From contig CALMSX010000116.1 of NCBI GenBank assembly GCA_937872515.1, positions 1 to 64,000 of the forward strand: a stretch of 64,000 bases of DNA, given 5' to 3'. Shown here piece after piece: positions 16,407-25,469 of this stretch. The stretch's first letter is position 1. Every line of letters starts with the position of its first letter. The stretch comes from an uncultured Bacteroidota bacterium. GTDB lineage: Bacteria > Bacteroidota > Bacteroidia > Chitinophagales > Saprospiraceae. The notes under the pieces were generated by a model. It saw only the letters and a list, made by a program, of their open reading frames with translations, was not told the DNA's origin and ran no database searches. The position numbers and the translations under genes are program-made.

Positions 16407-17357
16407 ATGAAGGTAACAGATTACTTCGAAAAATCACCCGACCAAACCCACATTTCATTTGAGGTGCTTCCTCCATTAAAAGGGGGCAGCATGCAGGATA
16501 TCTTTGACACCCTGGATCCCCTGATGGAATTTAAACCCCCTTTTATTGATGTAACTTATCACAGAGAAGAATACATTTACAATAAAAGAGAAAGTGGTTA
16601 CTATGAAAAAATAGCCATTCGCAAGAGACCCGGCACCGTAGGCATCTGTGCTTCCATCATGCACAGGTATGGAGTAGATGCCGTACCCCACCTGATTTGT
16701 GGAGGTTTTTCCGTAGAAGAAACGGAAAATGCCCTGATTGATCTCAATTTTTTGGGCATCAACAATGTGTTGGCACTGAGGGGCGATGCCCGACAGTTTG
16801 AAGATAAATTTATTCCCGAGCCCAATGGCCATAAATATGCTGTTGACTTGGTGAAACAGATCAACAATATGAACCACAGCGTTTATCTGGATGCCAACAT
16901 TGAAAAAGCGTCACCCACAGAATTTTGTATTGGGGTGGCCGGATATCCAGAAAAACATTTTGAATCACCCAACCTGGATACCGATATCCAATTTACCTTA
17001 GACAAGGTGAAGGCAGGCGCCAGCTACATCGTAACCCAAATGTTTTACGACAACGAAAACTTCTTCAGGTATGTGGATGCCTGTAGAGCAGCGGGAATTA
17101 CGGTTCCCATTGTTCCGGGCCTAAAACCCATCACCAGAAAATATCAGCTCAACTCCATTCCCCGCAAGTTTTTTATCAACATGCCGGAAGCCCTCGTCAA
17201 AGAGATGATGAACGCAGACGAAAAACACGTAAAGACCATAGGAGAGGAATGGTGCATCCAGCAATCAAAAGAATTAAAGGCAAGAGGAGTGCCCTGTATT
17301 CACTTTTATACCATGGGTGATGCCAAAACTACCTACAAAATAGCATCCTCATTGTAA
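16407..17357 (+). CDS. metF: Methylenetetrahydrofolate reductase
   Basis: This flavoprotein reduces 5,10-methylene- to 5-methyl-tetrahydrofolate for methionine synthesis. Motifs include ISFEVLPPLKGG near the N-terminus, the flavin-site segment NNVLALRGDAR, and PTEFCIGVAGYPEKH. About 316 aa, typical for a bacterial MetF without a regulatory domain. The start MKVTDYFEKS agrees with the promoter box. Its stop overlaps the start of the next gene by 1 bp. Confidence 0.95.
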   Translation: MKVTDYFEKSPDQTHISFEVLPPLKGGSMQDIFDTLDPLMEFKPPFIDVTYHREEYIYNKRESGYYEKIAIRKRPGTVGICASIMHRYGVDAVPHLICGGFSVEETENALIDLNFLGINNVLALRGDARQFEDKFIPEPNGHKYAVDLVKQINNMNHSVYLDANIEKASPTEFCIGVAGYPEKHFESPNLDTDIQFTLDKVKAGASYIVTQMFYDNENFFRYVDACRAAGITVPIVPGLKPITRKYQLNSIPRKFFINMPEALVKEMMNADEKHVKTIGEEWCIQQSKELKARGVPCIHFYTMGDAKTTYKIASSL

Positions 17358-18955
17358 TGAAAGCCAGCCGGGCCTGGTTCTTCGCTTTTAGCATCGTTGT
17401 TATAGTCTGGGCTTTGTTGGATGTGAGCAGGCCAAAACAGGGAATAGAACCCTTGTCCACCAAAAGTGTCACCATCATTTTAATCGACGGACTTTCACAA
17501 GATCTGTTTAACGAAGAATTAGCGAAGGGCAGGCTACCCCATTTGCAAAGTCTGATGCAACGTTCACTCTATGTGGAAAATGGCATCAGTTCTTTTCCAA
17601 CCATGACGGGATATGCCTTTTATCCCTTTCTTACGGGTACCGATGCCTGCGAGAGCGGTATTTATGGACTGAGGTGGTTTGACAAAGAAAGGGAAAAGGG
17701 GCAGCTCAGAAACTATGTAGGAAGAACCAATGTTCAAATGAATTATGATGTCAAAGCCAGTCCCCAAAACCTTTTCGAACTGGCCGGTACTTCTTACACT
17801 TGTTCCATTAACAGTTATATGAACAGGGGGGTAAAAGAAAGTGTAAAAACAGGATTTGCCCACACCACCGCCAAATACGAGGGTAAGATTTGGTTGTCGA
17901 ACCTGGCCTCACTTCCGTGGATTGGTAAAAAAGTAATCAAAAATCATTTTTTGCACGAAACCGCAGTGGCCGACCTCGCCATGACCCAGCTGGAGTCTAA
18001 TCCAAAGGTACAATGGATCACCTTTGCCTCACCAGATGCTTACAACCATGTAAATGGTACCGATTCAATCTATCACCACCTGCTACGCCACATAGACATC
18101 GAAATTGGAAGAATTCTGTCAAAATGCAGGGATCTGGGACACGAACAGAGAGCAATTGCAGTAGTTTCAGATCACGGCATCCAGGATGTACATACCAACC
18201 TCGATGTATGCAAAACGTTGAAACAAAAAACCGGACTCTCCATCGAAAGAGGTAAATCAGCCGTTTTGTACAGCACCGACCTTACCACTCCGTCTTCAAA
18301 ACTCAGCACATTGGATGCCTACTTTGTGATCAATGGCAACTTATCAGCCTACATTTATGTATTGGATGCGGCTAAGAAAAAGTTGGGCAAACAAAGCCTG
18401 GAACGGCTCATGATTAAAAATGGAACGACCATCAACCTGCCCCGGGAATTGATAACCACAGAAGGAATTGAACTTTGTTTGATGATGGATGAAGTCAATG
18501 GTGATATGTACATCTTAAGCAAAAAGGGGAGGGCAGCCATCACCAAGATGGGTAATAAATACGCTTATCGAATTGTAATGGGCATGGACCCTTTGGGATA
18601 TGAAAATCACAGCGAAGTAAAGAAAATGATCAATAACGGTTTTTTTACTTCCGAAGAATGGCTCAAAGCCACCCTTTTTTCGGAATATCCCGATGCCATT
18701 TACCGATTTTATGAGCTGGTTTCCAAAAATAAATCAGGTGATCTGGTCATCACTGCCGCTGCTGGTTATGATTTGGCCAGCAACTATGAAGCCGTGGTGT
18801 CGAATTACAAAGGAGGCCACGGCAGTGCTGATCGTAAGGTCATTTCAGTACCCTATATTTATTATCAACCGCATCAAAAAGAGAGGGTTGAAAAATACAT
18901 GAGGGCAGAAGACCTCGGAAAATTGATTAGAAACTACTTATTTGGGGGAAAATAA
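17357..18955 (+). CDS. Alkaline-phosphatase-superfamily phosphodiesterase
   Basis: 532 aa with an N-terminal membrane/export segment (AWFFAFSIVVIVWALLDV). Metal and nucleophile motifs of the type I phosphodiesterase/nucleotide pyrophosphatase branch are present: IILIDGLSQD (metal Asp), SFPTMTGY (Thr nucleophile), FASPDAYNHVNG (Asp/His), VSDHGIQDVH and, near the C-terminus, KGGHGSADRKVISVPY (His). It therefore probably hydrolyses a phosphomonoester or phosphodiester outside the cytoplasm; the substrate cannot be told. It is translationally coupled to metF (TAATG), with no obvious metabolic link. Confidence 0.82.
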   Translation: MKASRAWFFAFSIVVIVWALLDVSRPKQGIEPLSTKSVTIILIDGLSQDLFNEELAKGRLPHLQSLMQRSLYVENGISSFPTMTGYAFYPFLTGTDACESGIYGLRWFDKEREKGQLRNYVGRTNVQMNYDVKASPQNLFELAGTSYTCSINSYMNRGVKESVKTGFAHTTAKYEGKIWLSNLASLPWIGKKVIKNHFLHETAVADLAMTQLESNPKVQWITFASPDAYNHVNGTDSIYHHLLRHIDIEIGRILSKCRDLGHEQRAIAVVSDHGIQDVHTNLDVCKTLKQKTGLSIERGKSAVLYSTDLTTPSSKLSTLDAYFVINGNLSAYIYVLDAAKKKLGKQSLERLMIKNGTTINLPRELITTEGIELCLMMDEVNGDMYILSKKGRAAITKMGNKYAYRIVMGMDPLGYENHSEVKKMINNGFFTSEEWLKATLFSEYPDAIYRFYELVSKNKSGDLVITAAAGYDLASNYEAVVSNYKGGHGSADRKVISVPYIYYQPHQKERVEKYMRAEDLGKLIRNYLFGGK

Positions 18956-18956
18956 G

Positions 18957-19526
18957 TTATTGACCCAAGATGAGTTTGTAGGGATTTTCCCACGCATCAA
19001 ATTTGTTGAGCTCATACTTCTCAATCTTAGTGATGAGTTTCTGTGCATATTTTTGATCGGTGGCATAACCACAGCTTTTCAATCCACTGGCCCATGATTT
19101 ATAGTCGGTGTGCTCATAATTAAAGAGGGGCAGGTAATGAACGGTAGACATTAAAAAATTGGAATGGTCTACATAAGATTCAAGTGCAGAGCCGTAAGAC
19201 CTGAAACAAGATTCAATGAGTTGACCATCGCGATTAAAATCATCATCTTTGTGGTAATAGGTTTTTCCCACCCAATAGGATTTGCACTTAATTCCAAAAT
19301 GGTTGTTCGCTTCAGTTGCCAACCTGCTCATACCATACTGAGATTCGTGCAGGGCCTGGGCCAAAATGATGCTTGCCGGAATGCCTGATCTGTGCATTTC
19401 CACCACTGCCAGTTCTTTGAATTGATCAATATAGGAATAGGCGGCATCCTCTTCAGCTGTTCTGGAGAATGAAAATAAAGAAAAACACATTACAGAAAAT
19501 ACTGTTAACCTAAATAGGGAACTCAT
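18957..19526 (-). CDS. Glucosaminidase (GH73-like) domain protein
   Basis: About 189 aa from MSSLFRLTVFSVMCFSLFSFSR, a signal peptide; the frame is open to 19667 but the extra N-terminus is a poor fit. The mature protein matches the FlgJ/LytG-type endo-beta-N-acetylglucosaminidase fold: IPASIILAQALHESQYGMSRLA (catalytic Glu in HES), NNHFGIKC, FRSYGSALESYVDHSNFL, YATDQKYAQKL. It cleaves peptidoglycan glycan chains during cell-wall growth. It is convergent with the phosphodiesterase gene (1-bp gap) and divergent from the rhodanese gene. Confidence 0.88.
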   Translation of the reverse strand: MSSLFRLTVFSVMCFSLFSFSRTAEEDAAYSYIDQFKELAVVEMHRSGIPASIILAQALHESQYGMSRLATEANNHFGIKCKSYWVGKTYYHKDDDFNRDGQLIESCFRSYGSALESYVDHSNFLMSTVHYLPLFNYEHTDYKSWASGLKSCGYATDQKYAQKLITKIEKYELNKFDAWENPYKLILGQ

Positions 19527-19593
19527 AAAGGATGACTCATTTTTTATACCCAAAAAGAACCAAAAGCTGTGCCAAAAATGTTGCATAATGAAA

Positions 19594-19601
19594 TAAATTT
19601 G
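19594..19601 (+). promoter_or_regulatory. -7 box of the rhodanese gene
   Basis: TAAATTTG. The predicted transcription start near 19605 would leave only 2 bases before the ATG at 19607 but 17 before the GTG at 19622, favouring the GTG. Confidence 0.5.
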
Positions 19602-19621
19602 AAACAATGGGTGCAAATACA

Positions 19622-20137
19622 GTGAAATACACATTATTAATAATTTTAATATGTGTTTTCTTACCAAAGACCATTGCCCAAAAAAGTTCGGTGGCAGACA
19701 AAAATTTTGCAGAAACCGTCAACAACTATCTGTCATTTACGGTTCCCGTGGTCAGCGTAGATGATTTGTATCGTTTGCCAACCTCGTCTTACCTTTTGCT
19801 GGATACCCGTGAAAAAGAAGAGTACCAGGTAAGTCACATCAGTGGTGCCATCCATGCCGGCTACACCCATTTTGATGCTTCCCTACTTACTTCCGTGCCT
19901 AAAGATAAAAAAATAATTCTCTATTGTTCAATAGGTTACCGAAGTGAAAAAATTGGAGAAAAGCTGATCAAGCTTGGTTACCGCCGCGTTTACAACCTTT
20001 ATGGCAGCATATTCGAATGGGTTAACCGGGGATATGAAGTGGTAGATGCTAGGGGAAAGCCTGTAAAAAAGATCCATGGCTATGACAAAAGTTGGTCCAA
20101 ATGGGTATTAAACCCCTCATTTACAAAGGTATATTAG
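19622..20137 (+). CDS. Exported rhodanese-like protein
   Basis: About 171 aa. From the GTG at 19622 the N-terminus is a clean signal peptide, (V)KYTLLIILICVFLPKTIAQ; an ATG five codons earlier is possible. Residues 40-150 form a rhodanese domain: LLDTREKEEYQVSHISGAIH, then the active-site loop YCSIGYRS with the catalytic Cys, then YNLYGSIFEWVNRGYEVV. It probably carries persulfide sulfur in the periplasm. The partner is unknown. An inverted repeat at 20150-20199 follows. Confidence 0.85.
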   Translation: MKYTLLIILICVFLPKTIAQKSSVADKNFAETVNNYLSFTVPVVSVDDLYRLPTSSYLLLDTREKEEYQVSHISGAIHAGYTHFDASLLTSVPKDKKIILYCSIGYRSEKIGEKLIKLGYRRVYNLYGSIFEWVNRGYEVVDARGKPVKKIHGYDKSWSKWVLNPSFTKVY

Positions 20138-20149
20138 ATTTTATTTCAA

Positions 20150-20207
20150 AACCCAAAACTCGTAGTAAGGGAGGCGAACAAATGTTCGGTTTTTGGGTTA
20201 AATTTGC
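20150..20207 (+). promoter_or_regulatory. paaABC control region with operator-like palindrome
   Basis: The -7 box TAAATTTGC lies at 20199-20207 (leader about 16 bases). Just upstream is a perfect inverted repeat CGAACA-AA-TGTTCG at 20175-20188, occupying the place of the -33 element. An outer pair of arms (20150-20159 and 20189-20199, AACCCAAAAC and its complement with one bulge) encloses it. Its core AACAAATGTTCG is matched at 11 of 12 bases at the paaE promoter (48190-48201), suggesting a TetR/PaaR operator. Confidence 0.6.
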
Positions 20208-20225
20208 AATACAATTCAGAGAATC

Positions 20226-21179
20226 ATGACACAGGTATCGTCATTAGAAGAGAAATTTCTGCAGGTCATTGATGCAGAAGATAAAATTGAGCCCAAAGAT
20301 TGGATGCCGGATGAGTATCGCAAGACCCTGATCAGGCAAATTTCACAGCACGCCCATTCAGAAATTGTGGGTATGTTGCCCGAAGGCAATTGGATAACCA
20401 GGGCTCCAAGTCTGAAAAGAAAATTAGCCTTATTAGCCAAAGTCCAGGATGAAGCAGGCCATGGCTTGTACCTCTATTCAGCATGCGAAACCCTCGGTAT
20501 CGATCGGGAGACCCTGCTCGAACAACTGCATACCGGCAAGGCTAAATATTCCAGTATTTTTAACTATCCTACCCTTACCTGGGCCGATATGGGAGCCATT
20601 GGATGGCTGGTAGATGGTGCTGCCATCATGAACCAGGTGCCTCTTTGCCGTTGCTCGTATGGACCCTATGCAAGAGCCATGGTCAGGGTTTGTAAAGAAG
20701 AGTCATTTCACCAACGTCAGGGCTATGAAATCATGACGGTGCTTAGCAAAGGAAGCGCAGACCAAAAAGCCATGGCCCAGGATGCTCTTAACCGATGGTG
20801 GTGGCCTTCACTCATGATGTTTGGCCCCAATGACAGCGATTCTACCCACTCTGAAATGTCGATCCGCTGGAAGATAAAAAGATTTTCCAATGATGAGTTG
20901 AGGCAGCGATTTGTAGACATGACCGTGCCCCAGGCTGACCTGTTGGGATTGACCATTCCAGATCCTCAGCTAAAGTTTAACGAAGCAAAAAAGGGATATG
21001 ACTTTGGTCCCATCGACTGGAATGAGTTCTGGAGTGTCGTCAAAGGAAATGGTCCCTGCAATGAAGAAAGACTGAATGCCAGGGTTAAAGCCCACGAAAA
21101 TGGAAGTTGGGTTAGAGAAGCCGCTGCGGCGTATGCCCAAAAACAAGCACAAATTCATAACATTTCAAAAACAGCCTGA
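20226..21179 (+). CDS. paaA: 1,2-phenylacetyl-CoA epoxidase, subunit PaaA
   Basis: Catalytic subunit of the multicomponent oxygenase that epoxidises phenylacetyl-CoA. 317 aa, normal length. Di-iron carboxylate ligands are seen in KVQDEAGHGLYLYSACETLG (E-x-x-H) and RVCKEESFHQRQGYE (E-x-x-x-H); RCSYGPYARAMVR is also characteristic. First gene of paaABC, spaced by 1 bp from paaB. Likely induced by phenylacetyl-CoA through the operator described upstream. Confidence 0.96.
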   Translation: MTQVSSLEEKFLQVIDAEDKIEPKDWMPDEYRKTLIRQISQHAHSEIVGMLPEGNWITRAPSLKRKLALLAKVQDEAGHGLYLYSACETLGIDRETLLEQLHTGKAKYSSIFNYPTLTWADMGAIGWLVDGAAIMNQVPLCRCSYGPYARAMVRVCKEESFHQRQGYEIMTVLSKGSADQKAMAQDALNRWWWPSLMMFGPNDSDSTHSEMSIRWKIKRFSNDELRQRFVDMTVPQADLLGLTIPDPQLKFNEAKKGYDFGPIDWNEFWSVVKGNGPCNEERLNARVKAHENGSWVREAAAAYAQKQAQIHNISKTA

Positions 21180-21180
21180 T

Positions 21181-21465
21181 ATGAATAATAACTGGCCTTT
21201 GTATGAAGTTTTTATCCGATCAAAAAATGGACTATCCCACAAGCATGTAGGTAGCTTGCACGCATCGGACGCAGATATGGCCTTGGAAAATGCCAGAGAT
21301 GTTTATACCCGAAGAAGTGAAGGCGTTAGCATCTGGGTTGTAAAGGCTGCCGATATCAGGGCTTCTGATCCGGGCGATGCCTCATTTTTATTTGAGCCGG
21401 CTGCGGATAAAATATACCGCCACCCCACATTTTATGATGTACCGGACGAAGTCAAACACATGTAA
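21181..21465 (+). CDS. paaB: 1,2-phenylacetyl-CoA epoxidase, subunit PaaB
   Basis: A 94-aa subunit that bridges PaaAC heterodimers in the epoxidase. Start MNNNWPLYEVFIRSKNGLSH follows the paaA stop by 1 bp; KHVGSLHASDADMALENARDVYTRR is the family core. The stop overlaps the start of paaC by 1 bp, so translation is coupled. Confidence 0.95.
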   Translation: MNNNWPLYEVFIRSKNGLSHKHVGSLHASDADMALENARDVYTRRSEGVSIWVVKAADIRASDPGDASFLFEPAADKIYRHPTFYDVPDEVKHM

Positions 21466-22217
21466 TGGACCAGCACAGACGTAAATTTATTCTTCAGTGG
21501 GCAGACAATGCCATGATCCTGGGTCAAAGATTGTCAGAGTGGTGCGGTCACGGACCCATACTAGAACAAGATATTGCCATTACCAACATCGCCCTCGATC
21601 TCATTGGTGAAGCCCGATATCTTTATCAGCTTTTGGCAAAAGAAGAAGGCGGTTCGGTAACCGAAGACGACTATCCCTTTCTAAGAAAAGAACAATCGTT
21701 TTACAATCTTTTGCTGGTCGAACAACCCAATGAAGACTGGGCCTTTACCATCGTTAGGCAGTGTATTTTTGACCATTTTCATTTTCATTTTTTGATGGAA
21801 ATGAAAAACAGTGCGGATCCGGCTCTGGCTGCCATTGCTGAAAAAACCCTAAAAGAAGCCCGGTATCACCTGAAATATTCTTCAGAATGGTTGATTCGAT
21901 TGGGTGACGGCACCGATGAGAGTCATCAAAAAATGCAAAACGCCCTGCAAACCATGGTAAAATTTGTTGGCGAAGCCTACGAGCCAGTAGAAGCCGATTT
22001 GGCCATGTTGGAGGCTGGGATAGGCCCTGATTTGTCAAATATAAAAGAGAAAGCCCTTTCAGACCTAAAACAAGTGGTCACTCAATCCACCCTTGTCTGG
22101 CCCAATCAACATTTTGACAGAACCGGAGGCAAAAACGGCAGTCATTCAGAACACCTGGGCTACATCCTGGCTACGATGCAATACATGCAAAGAAGTTATC
22201 CGGGCGTAGAATGGTAA
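21465..22217 (+). CDS. paaC: 1,2-phenylacetyl-CoA epoxidase, subunit PaaC
   Basis: A 250-aa ferritin-like structural partner of PaaA that lacks a working di-iron site in the family. Recognisable segments: LGQRLSEWCGHGPILEQDIA, NIALDLIGEARYLYQLLA, LKEARYHLKYSSEWLIRLGDG and RTGGKNGSHSEHLGYIL. The usual next genes paaD and paaE are not here: a reductase (paaE) is found at 47118-48185 and paaD is not in the window. Confidence 0.95.
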   Translation: MDQHRRKFILQWADNAMILGQRLSEWCGHGPILEQDIAITNIALDLIGEARYLYQLLAKEEGGSVTEDDYPFLRKEQSFYNLLLVEQPNEDWAFTIVRQCIFDHFHFHFLMEMKNSADPALAAIAEKTLKEARYHLKYSSEWLIRLGDGTDESHQKMQNALQTMVKFVGEAYEPVEADLAMLEAGIGPDLSNIKEKALSDLKQVVTQSTLVWPNQHFDRTGGKNGSHSEHLGYILATMQYMQRSYPGVEW

Positions 22218-22289
22218 TTCATTTAGATGCAAGGTAGACTCAGATTGGTTCATTGCCGGCATTTTTGTACTTTAGCAAAAACATTTAGC

Positions 22290-22655
22290 ATGAAAAAAAT
22301 ATTACTCGTCACCTTGCTTGGTCTGAGCTTTTTGTCCTGCCAAAAGGATGATTGCCAAAAAGCCGATTTTATTGGTACCTGGAAGGGAACAGAAAACTGT
22401 GATGGCACCAAAACTGAAGGAGTCATTATCACCATCACAGACGAGGGCAGCAATGATAAAGTAGTCATCAATGGTTCTACCTTCGACGACGAAAGCGCCG
22501 AAGTGGATGGATGTGATCTTGACGGTAGCGTGCTGGTTTTGGGCATAGGCATAGAAATCAAAGGCAGCCTTGAAGGCACCACCCTTAACCTCTCTCGCAC
22601 CAATAGTTTTTTAGGACTCGACTCCGGATGTGAATTTACTTTGACAAAGCAATAA
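22290..22655 (+). CDS. Small lipoprotein, lipocalin-like
   Basis: 121 aa from MKKILLVTLLGLSFLSC, a lipoprotein signal peptide with the acylated Cys at 17. The mature part, FIGTWKGTENCDGTKTEGV and alternating strands to the C-terminus, resembles the small beta-barrel 'lipocalin-like' lipoproteins of Bacteroidota, with three or four further Cys. Function unknown. The frame continues upstream to 22227 but lacks signal-peptide character there. A TACTTTAGC sequence near 22268 may be a weak -7 box. Confidence 0.7.
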   Translation: MKKILLVTLLGLSFLSCQKDDCQKADFIGTWKGTENCDGTKTEGVIITITDEGSNDKVVINGSTFDDESAEVDGCDLDGSVLVLGIGIEIKGSLEGTTLNLSRTNSFLGLDSGCEFTLTKQ

Positions 22656-22660
22656 CGGAT

Positions 22661-23551
22661 ATGCCTTTTTTTTCGGTCATCATTCCTGCACATGAGAGGC
22701 CGGATCTTCTGTTGGAAGCAGTGGATAGTGTTGTAAAGCAGACCTACCCTGATTTTGAGGTTTTGGTCGTCTATAATGATAAAAATGTTTTGCCTCGCTC
22801 AACCTTTGTTGACCCCAGAATCAGGACTTTTGAAGGAAGGACACACAACAGGAGTGCAGCCAGAAACGTAGGAATAAAGGAAGCAAAAGGATTGTATCTG
22901 TGTTTTCTGGATGATGATGATGTCTACCATCCGGACCTGTTGAAGTCATTTTATGATACTTTACAGCGCATTGGATTTCCTACAGACGGTGTGGTTCGCA
23001 CCGGACTGTTGCATTGTTTACCCGATCACCAGGTAGTGGCAGGAGCCGTGTTTAAAGAAGAAGTGCATGACAGCGCGATAAAATTTGTATTACAAAACAT
23101 GACGGGCGTTGTGAGCTGTTGCATCCCGGTAAAATTGGCTCAATCCATCGCCTTTGACGAGCGATTTCAATATTGGGAAGACACCCATTTTCTGCTGCGG
23201 ATCTTGTATGGCAACCAACTGGTACAAATGCCCAATCATTTCTACCATTATCGCTACCACCAAAATATGGGCTCATTGGAAGTCGGCGATTTAAAAGCGC
23301 AATGTGATGCCAATCTGGCTGCCATCAACGATTACTATCAAAACCATGTAAGCGAGTGGAGCGGCTTTGTACCCCCCAAAATCTTTAGGAGACTAATGGC
23401 CGAAAAGCGATTGATGTATGCCATTCGGGCAGCCAAAGCCAAGAATAAGGAACTGGCAAGAAATCTTTTTAGTCAATCATTGAAAGATGCTTGGGTGGCA
23501 TCCTCCTGGAAAGAATACCTTTCTTTTTTAATTGCTTATTTAAAAGGATAG
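22661..23551 (+). CDS. Family 2 glycosyltransferase (first of four)
   Basis: 296 aa. GT-A fold: FFSVIIPAHERPDLLLEAVDS at the N-terminus, NRSAARNVGIKEAKG, and the metal/nucleotide motif YLCFLDDDDVYH. It transfers a sugar from a nucleotide donor in the cytoplasm, probably to a surface glycan; donor and acceptor are unknown. It follows the lipoprotein by 5 bp. The C-terminal half has a His/Tyr-rich segment (NHFYHYRYHQNMG) common in GT2 enzymes. Confidence 0.9.
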   Translation: MPFFSVIIPAHERPDLLLEAVDSVVKQTYPDFEVLVVYNDKNVLPRSTFVDPRIRTFEGRTHNRSAARNVGIKEAKGLYLCFLDDDDVYHPDLLKSFYDTLQRIGFPTDGVVRTGLLHCLPDHQVVAGAVFKEEVHDSAIKFVLQNMTGVVSCCIPVKLAQSIAFDERFQYWEDTHFLLRILYGNQLVQMPNHFYHYRYHQNMGSLEVGDLKAQCDANLAAINDYYQNHVSEWSGFVPPKIFRRLMAEKRLMYAIRAAKAKNKELARNLFSQSLKDAWVASSWKEYLSFLIAYLKG

Positions 23552-23662
23552 CCGGGATTGGAGTTAAAACTTTTAAACGAAATCCATCAAGACCTCACAA
23601 TTGGCAAATAAATCGTGTGGTCATATGTATATTTACCCCCAAACCTCTGATCCGTTTTTGAG

Positions 23663-24562
23663 ATGCTGGAAGTGAGTGTCATCATCTGTTCTTACAACCG
23701 TTCGGCCTTGCTTGGCAAATGCCTGGACCAAGTCGTATTGCATGTCAAAAATCATTCGGAAAAACTGGAAGTAATAGTTGTTGACAACGCTTCTACCGAT
23801 CAAACCAAAGAAATGGTTCTATCAAAGATAGGCAAACTCCCCTTTGAGCTTATTTATGTTTATGAGCCAAGACCCGGATTATCCAATGCAAGGAACAAAG
23901 GGGCCAAAGAAGCCAGGGCACCATGGCTGTTTTACCTCGATGATGACGGCCTGGTCGTGGATAGCACCTTTGATCAGTTGTTTGATACCATTCATCATTA
24001 TGATTTTGATTTTTTTGGGGGCAGTTATCAAGCCTACCACGCTGCTATGCCTCCAGACTGGCTTCCCAAAAATTATGGGAATAAAAAAATGTATGCCACT
24101 ACTTCCGATCCTATTGGGCAAGACAATATATCTGGTGGCATTATGGTCATCAAAAAATCGGTCTTGCTAGACAATGGAGGTTTTAAATCTAATTTAGGTA
24201 TGCGATCTCAAGCCATAGGTTATGGAGAAGAAGCAGAACTTCAGCATAGGTTACAAAAGGCGGGCTACAAGCTGGGTATAAATCCCCAATTTTTGATGCT
24301 CCACCTGGTGGGAGAGCACAAGTACCACGTTGGTTGGCATTTGCGCGCTGCCTTTGCCCAGGGTCGAGATGGCCCACAAGGGAGCCACAACGCCCTGAGA
24401 TCTCTCATGTGGGTGATGCCGGTGACCCTGATTCGTTGCACCAAAAGGTGGGCTACAGACCGCAGCTATGGTTTTGATCATTTGATCTACGATACCTTTG
24501 TCAATCCCATGGTCATAGTGGGTTATTTGTGGTCAAAAATAATTTCCAGGCATGGAGGCTAA
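23663..24562 (+). CDS. Family 2 glycosyltransferase (second of four)
   Basis: 299 aa. Begins MLEVSVIICSYNRSALLGKC; SNARNKGAKEARAPWLFYLDDDG carries the DxD-type motif. A conserved GGFKSNLGMRSQAIGYGEEAELQHRL segment includes an acidic catalytic-base candidate, and the C-terminus has a hydrophobic stretch (VMPVTLIRC) that may touch the membrane. The 111-bp gap before it is the largest within this cluster and may hold a promoter. It overlaps the next gene by 11 bp. Confidence 0.9.
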   Translation: MLEVSVIICSYNRSALLGKCLDQVVLHVKNHSEKLEVIVVDNASTDQTKEMVLSKIGKLPFELIYVYEPRPGLSNARNKGAKEARAPWLFYLDDDGLVVDSTFDQLFDTIHHYDFDFFGGSYQAYHAAMPPDWLPKNYGNKKMYATTSDPIGQDNISGGIMVIKKSVLLDNGGFKSNLGMRSQAIGYGEEAELQHRLQKAGYKLGINPQFLMLHLVGEHKYHVGWHLRAAFAQGRDGPQGSHNALRSLMWVMPVTLIRCTKRWATDRSYGFDHLIYDTFVNPMVIVGYLWSKIISRHGG

Positions 24563-25469
24563 GATTTCGGTGATCATTCCTGCCTTCAATGCTGCCACCT
24601 ATGTGGAGCAGGCCATCAACTCTGCCCTGATACAGGAAGAGGTATTGGAGGTTATTGTTATTGATGATGCGTCTACCGATGCTACGGCAGAGGTGGTACA
24701 AAAGTTGATGCCACTTCAGGGTAGTAAACTGGTATATAAAGTCAATGCTCAAAACCTGGGGCCGGGCGCCAGTCGCAACATTGGCATTCGAATGGCCAGA
24801 GGACAATACCTCAGCTTTTTGGATGCAGATGATTATTTTCTGCCAGGCAGGTTTAGCCATGGCATGCAATTATTGACCGAAAGACCCAATGTTGACGGGT
24901 GTTTTACCAGGGTGCAAAATGTATGGCAAGCGGATTTCAGACCTGCCGCTTTTCAACACCAGGATGTCATCGGGTATATTGGATCAGAATTATCTCAAAA
25001 AGATCTTTTGTACTATATTTTGGCTGAAAAAGGCGATTTTTTCAGCATCATAGCCCTGCTTGTAAAAAAATCGGCCGTGGAACAAACTGCCTTACTGGAT
25101 GAAAGTTTTATGTATGGAGGGGATATAGAGTTTATCTACGAACTTTGTTACAAGTGTTTGTTGGTTCCAGAAAAGGAAGCGGAAATTAAAATTATCAGGC
25201 GATTGCACGGTCAAAACATCACCTCCAGCGTAGGTCACAGGCAATTTAACGATCGTTGGAAATTGATTCAGAAATGGCTTGATCATATCAGTGATTATCA
25301 ATTAGAACCCCGCACCTGTCGTGCTTTGGTGCTGCGATATGTACATTTTTGGTATGTGATCAAAGGTTACCCCAAAACGATGGTCGGACGACAGCTGATA
25401 AAATGGGGGCTGCTCCTGCAATTGCTGGTACAAAAGCCATTTTTACTAAAAAAATGTACGCTGGGATGA
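24552..25469 (+). CDS. Family 2 glycosyltransferase (third of four)
   Basis: 305 aa. KISVIIPAFNAATYVEQAIN, VIDDASTDATAEVV, GASRNIGIRMARGQYLSFLD followed by ADDYFL show the GT2 nucleotide-sugar site. Closest in style to the fourth enzyme, which suggests tandem duplication. It overlaps both neighbours (11 bp before; ATGA after). Confidence 0.9.
   Translation: MEAKISVIIPAFNAATYVEQAINSALIQEEVLEVIVIDDASTDATAEVVQKLMPLQGSKLVYKVNAQNLGPGASRNIGIRMARGQYLSFLDADDYFLPGRFSHGMQLLTERPNVDGCFTRVQNVWQADFRPAAFQHQDVIGYIGSELSQKDLLYYILAEKGDFFSIIALLVKKSAVEQTALLDESFMYGGDIEFIYELCYKCLLVPEKEAEIKIIRRLHGQNITSSVGHRQFNDRWKLIQKWLDHISDYQLEPRTCRALVLRYVHFWYVIKGYPKTMVGRQLIKWGLLLQLLVQKPFLLKKCTLG

Noticed and set aside
20150..20199. 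Simple terminator after the rhodanese gene
   Set aside because: The outer arms have a bulge and a 29-base loop containing another palindrome, with no proper T run after the stem, so a plain terminator is not the best reading.
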